A stretch of DNA of 14,794 nt from CAZQYC01 sp043746555 (GTDB lineage: Bacteria > Pseudomonadota > Gammaproteobacteria > Steroidobacterales > Steroidobacteraceae): positions 1 to 14,794 of the forward strand of contig JAYTQU010000140.1 of assembly GCA_043746555.1 (NCBI GenBank). The letters run 5' to 3'. The translations under genes and the position numbers were made by a program. The notes beneath the pieces are model-generated. The model did no database searches and was not told the DNA's origin. It was given only the letters and a program-made list of their open reading frames with translations. Positions 14,581-14,794 of the stretch are shown in pieces (position 1 is the first letter of the stretch; the number at the start of each line of letters is the position of its first letter).

Positions 14581-14794
14581 ATGAAAACTATTGCAGTACT
14601 CGGCAGCGGCATGGCGGGCATGGGCGCGGCGCATCGGCTAAGCGCCGACGGCATCAAGCCCATTATCTTTGAACAGCACGCCTACTATGGCGGGCACACC
14701 ATGTCGTTTCGCAATGAGCAGGGATTTTTATTCGACCTCGGTCCGCACATCTCCTTTACCAAAGACGAACGCATACAAAAACTGTTGGCGAACA
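14581..14794 (+). CDS. FAD-dependent amine-oxidase/UDP-galactopyranose-mutase-like protein (N-terminal part, cut by window end)
   Basis: The frame opens at ATG 14581 and runs to the window end, 71 codons, with no stop. The start reads MKTIAVLGSGMAGMGAAHRL, an FAD dinucleotide fold (GSGMAG), followed by PIIFEQHAYYGGHTMSF, the ribose-binding Glu and the GG-H segment. FDLGPHISF next resembles the GPH motif of amine oxidases, protoporphyrinogen oxidase-like proteins and UDP-galactopyranose mutases. Such proteins are common in glycan loci. The family branch cannot be fixed from this fragment. No good ribosome site is visible. Confidence 0.75.
   Translation, partial: MKTIAVLGSGMAGMGAAHRLSADGIKPIIFEQHAYYGGHTMSFRNEQGFLFDLGPHISFTKDERIQKLLAN

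Overview
The window is a polysaccharide (O-antigen or exopolysaccharide type) biosynthesis locus from a bacterium, most likely a Gram-negative proteobacterium. The reasons are a flippase of the Wzx/WzxC type, CDP-hexose genes, a Tat-dependent GMC dehydrogenase pair and a HigBA toxin-antitoxin pair, all at moderate GC judged by eye. Genus cannot be read from the sequence. No rRNA, tRNA, CRISPR array, transposase or IS end was seen.

Layout. (1) 1-271: window edge, with an open frame that may be the tail of an upstream gene. (2) 272-2803, + strand: a tight three-gene operon, glucose-1-phosphate cytidylyltransferase (rfbF), a PIG-L/LmbE-type deacetylase and CDP-glucose 4,6-dehydratase (rfbG). It makes CDP-4-keto-6-deoxyglucose and probably deacetylates something. 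(3) 2858-5824, - strand: a membrane-anchored SGNH-hydrolase-like protein followed by an MBOAT protein, the usual pair for O-acylating an exported glycan. The MBOAT protein has Gln in place of both signature histidines. (4) 6027-8912, + strand: a GMC flavoprotein, a small protein with a twin-arginine signal and a SAM methyltransferase, then a GT-B glycosyltransferase (9027-10082). (5) 10079-11638, - strand: the flippase, converging on the glycosyltransferase with a 4-base overlap. (6) 11855-12436, + strand: higBA. (7) 12577-14508, + strand: an RmlC-type sugar 3,5-epimerase and a COG4091-type oxidoreductase with a SAF domain, closed by a clear intrinsic terminator. (8) 14581 to the window end: start of an FAD-dependent amine-oxidase/mutase-like protein.

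How they fit together (inference). rfbF and rfbG make a CDP-4-keto-6-deoxyhexose. The RmlC-like epimerase and the SAF-domain oxidoreductase are good candidates for later steps on that nucleotide sugar, although higBA and the export/transfer genes separate them from rfbFG. The glycosyltransferase adds a sugar to the lipid-linked unit, the flippase moves it across the inner membrane, and the SGNH/MBOAT pair decorates it outside. The GMC/Tat pair looks like a periplasmic dehydrogenase of the FAD-glucose-dehydrogenase type, which would be an unusual tailoring activity in such a locus. No polymerase (Wzy), initiating transferase or chain-length regulator is visible, so the locus continues outside the window.

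Most notable points: the double His-to-Gln MBOAT beside an apparently intact SGNH partner; the GMC/Tat pair without a cytochrome or Fe-S cysteine motif; the CDP-sugar gene set with no recognisable standard 3-dehydrase or ketoreductase; and a possibly leaderless higB promoter carrying three TTACG repeats.
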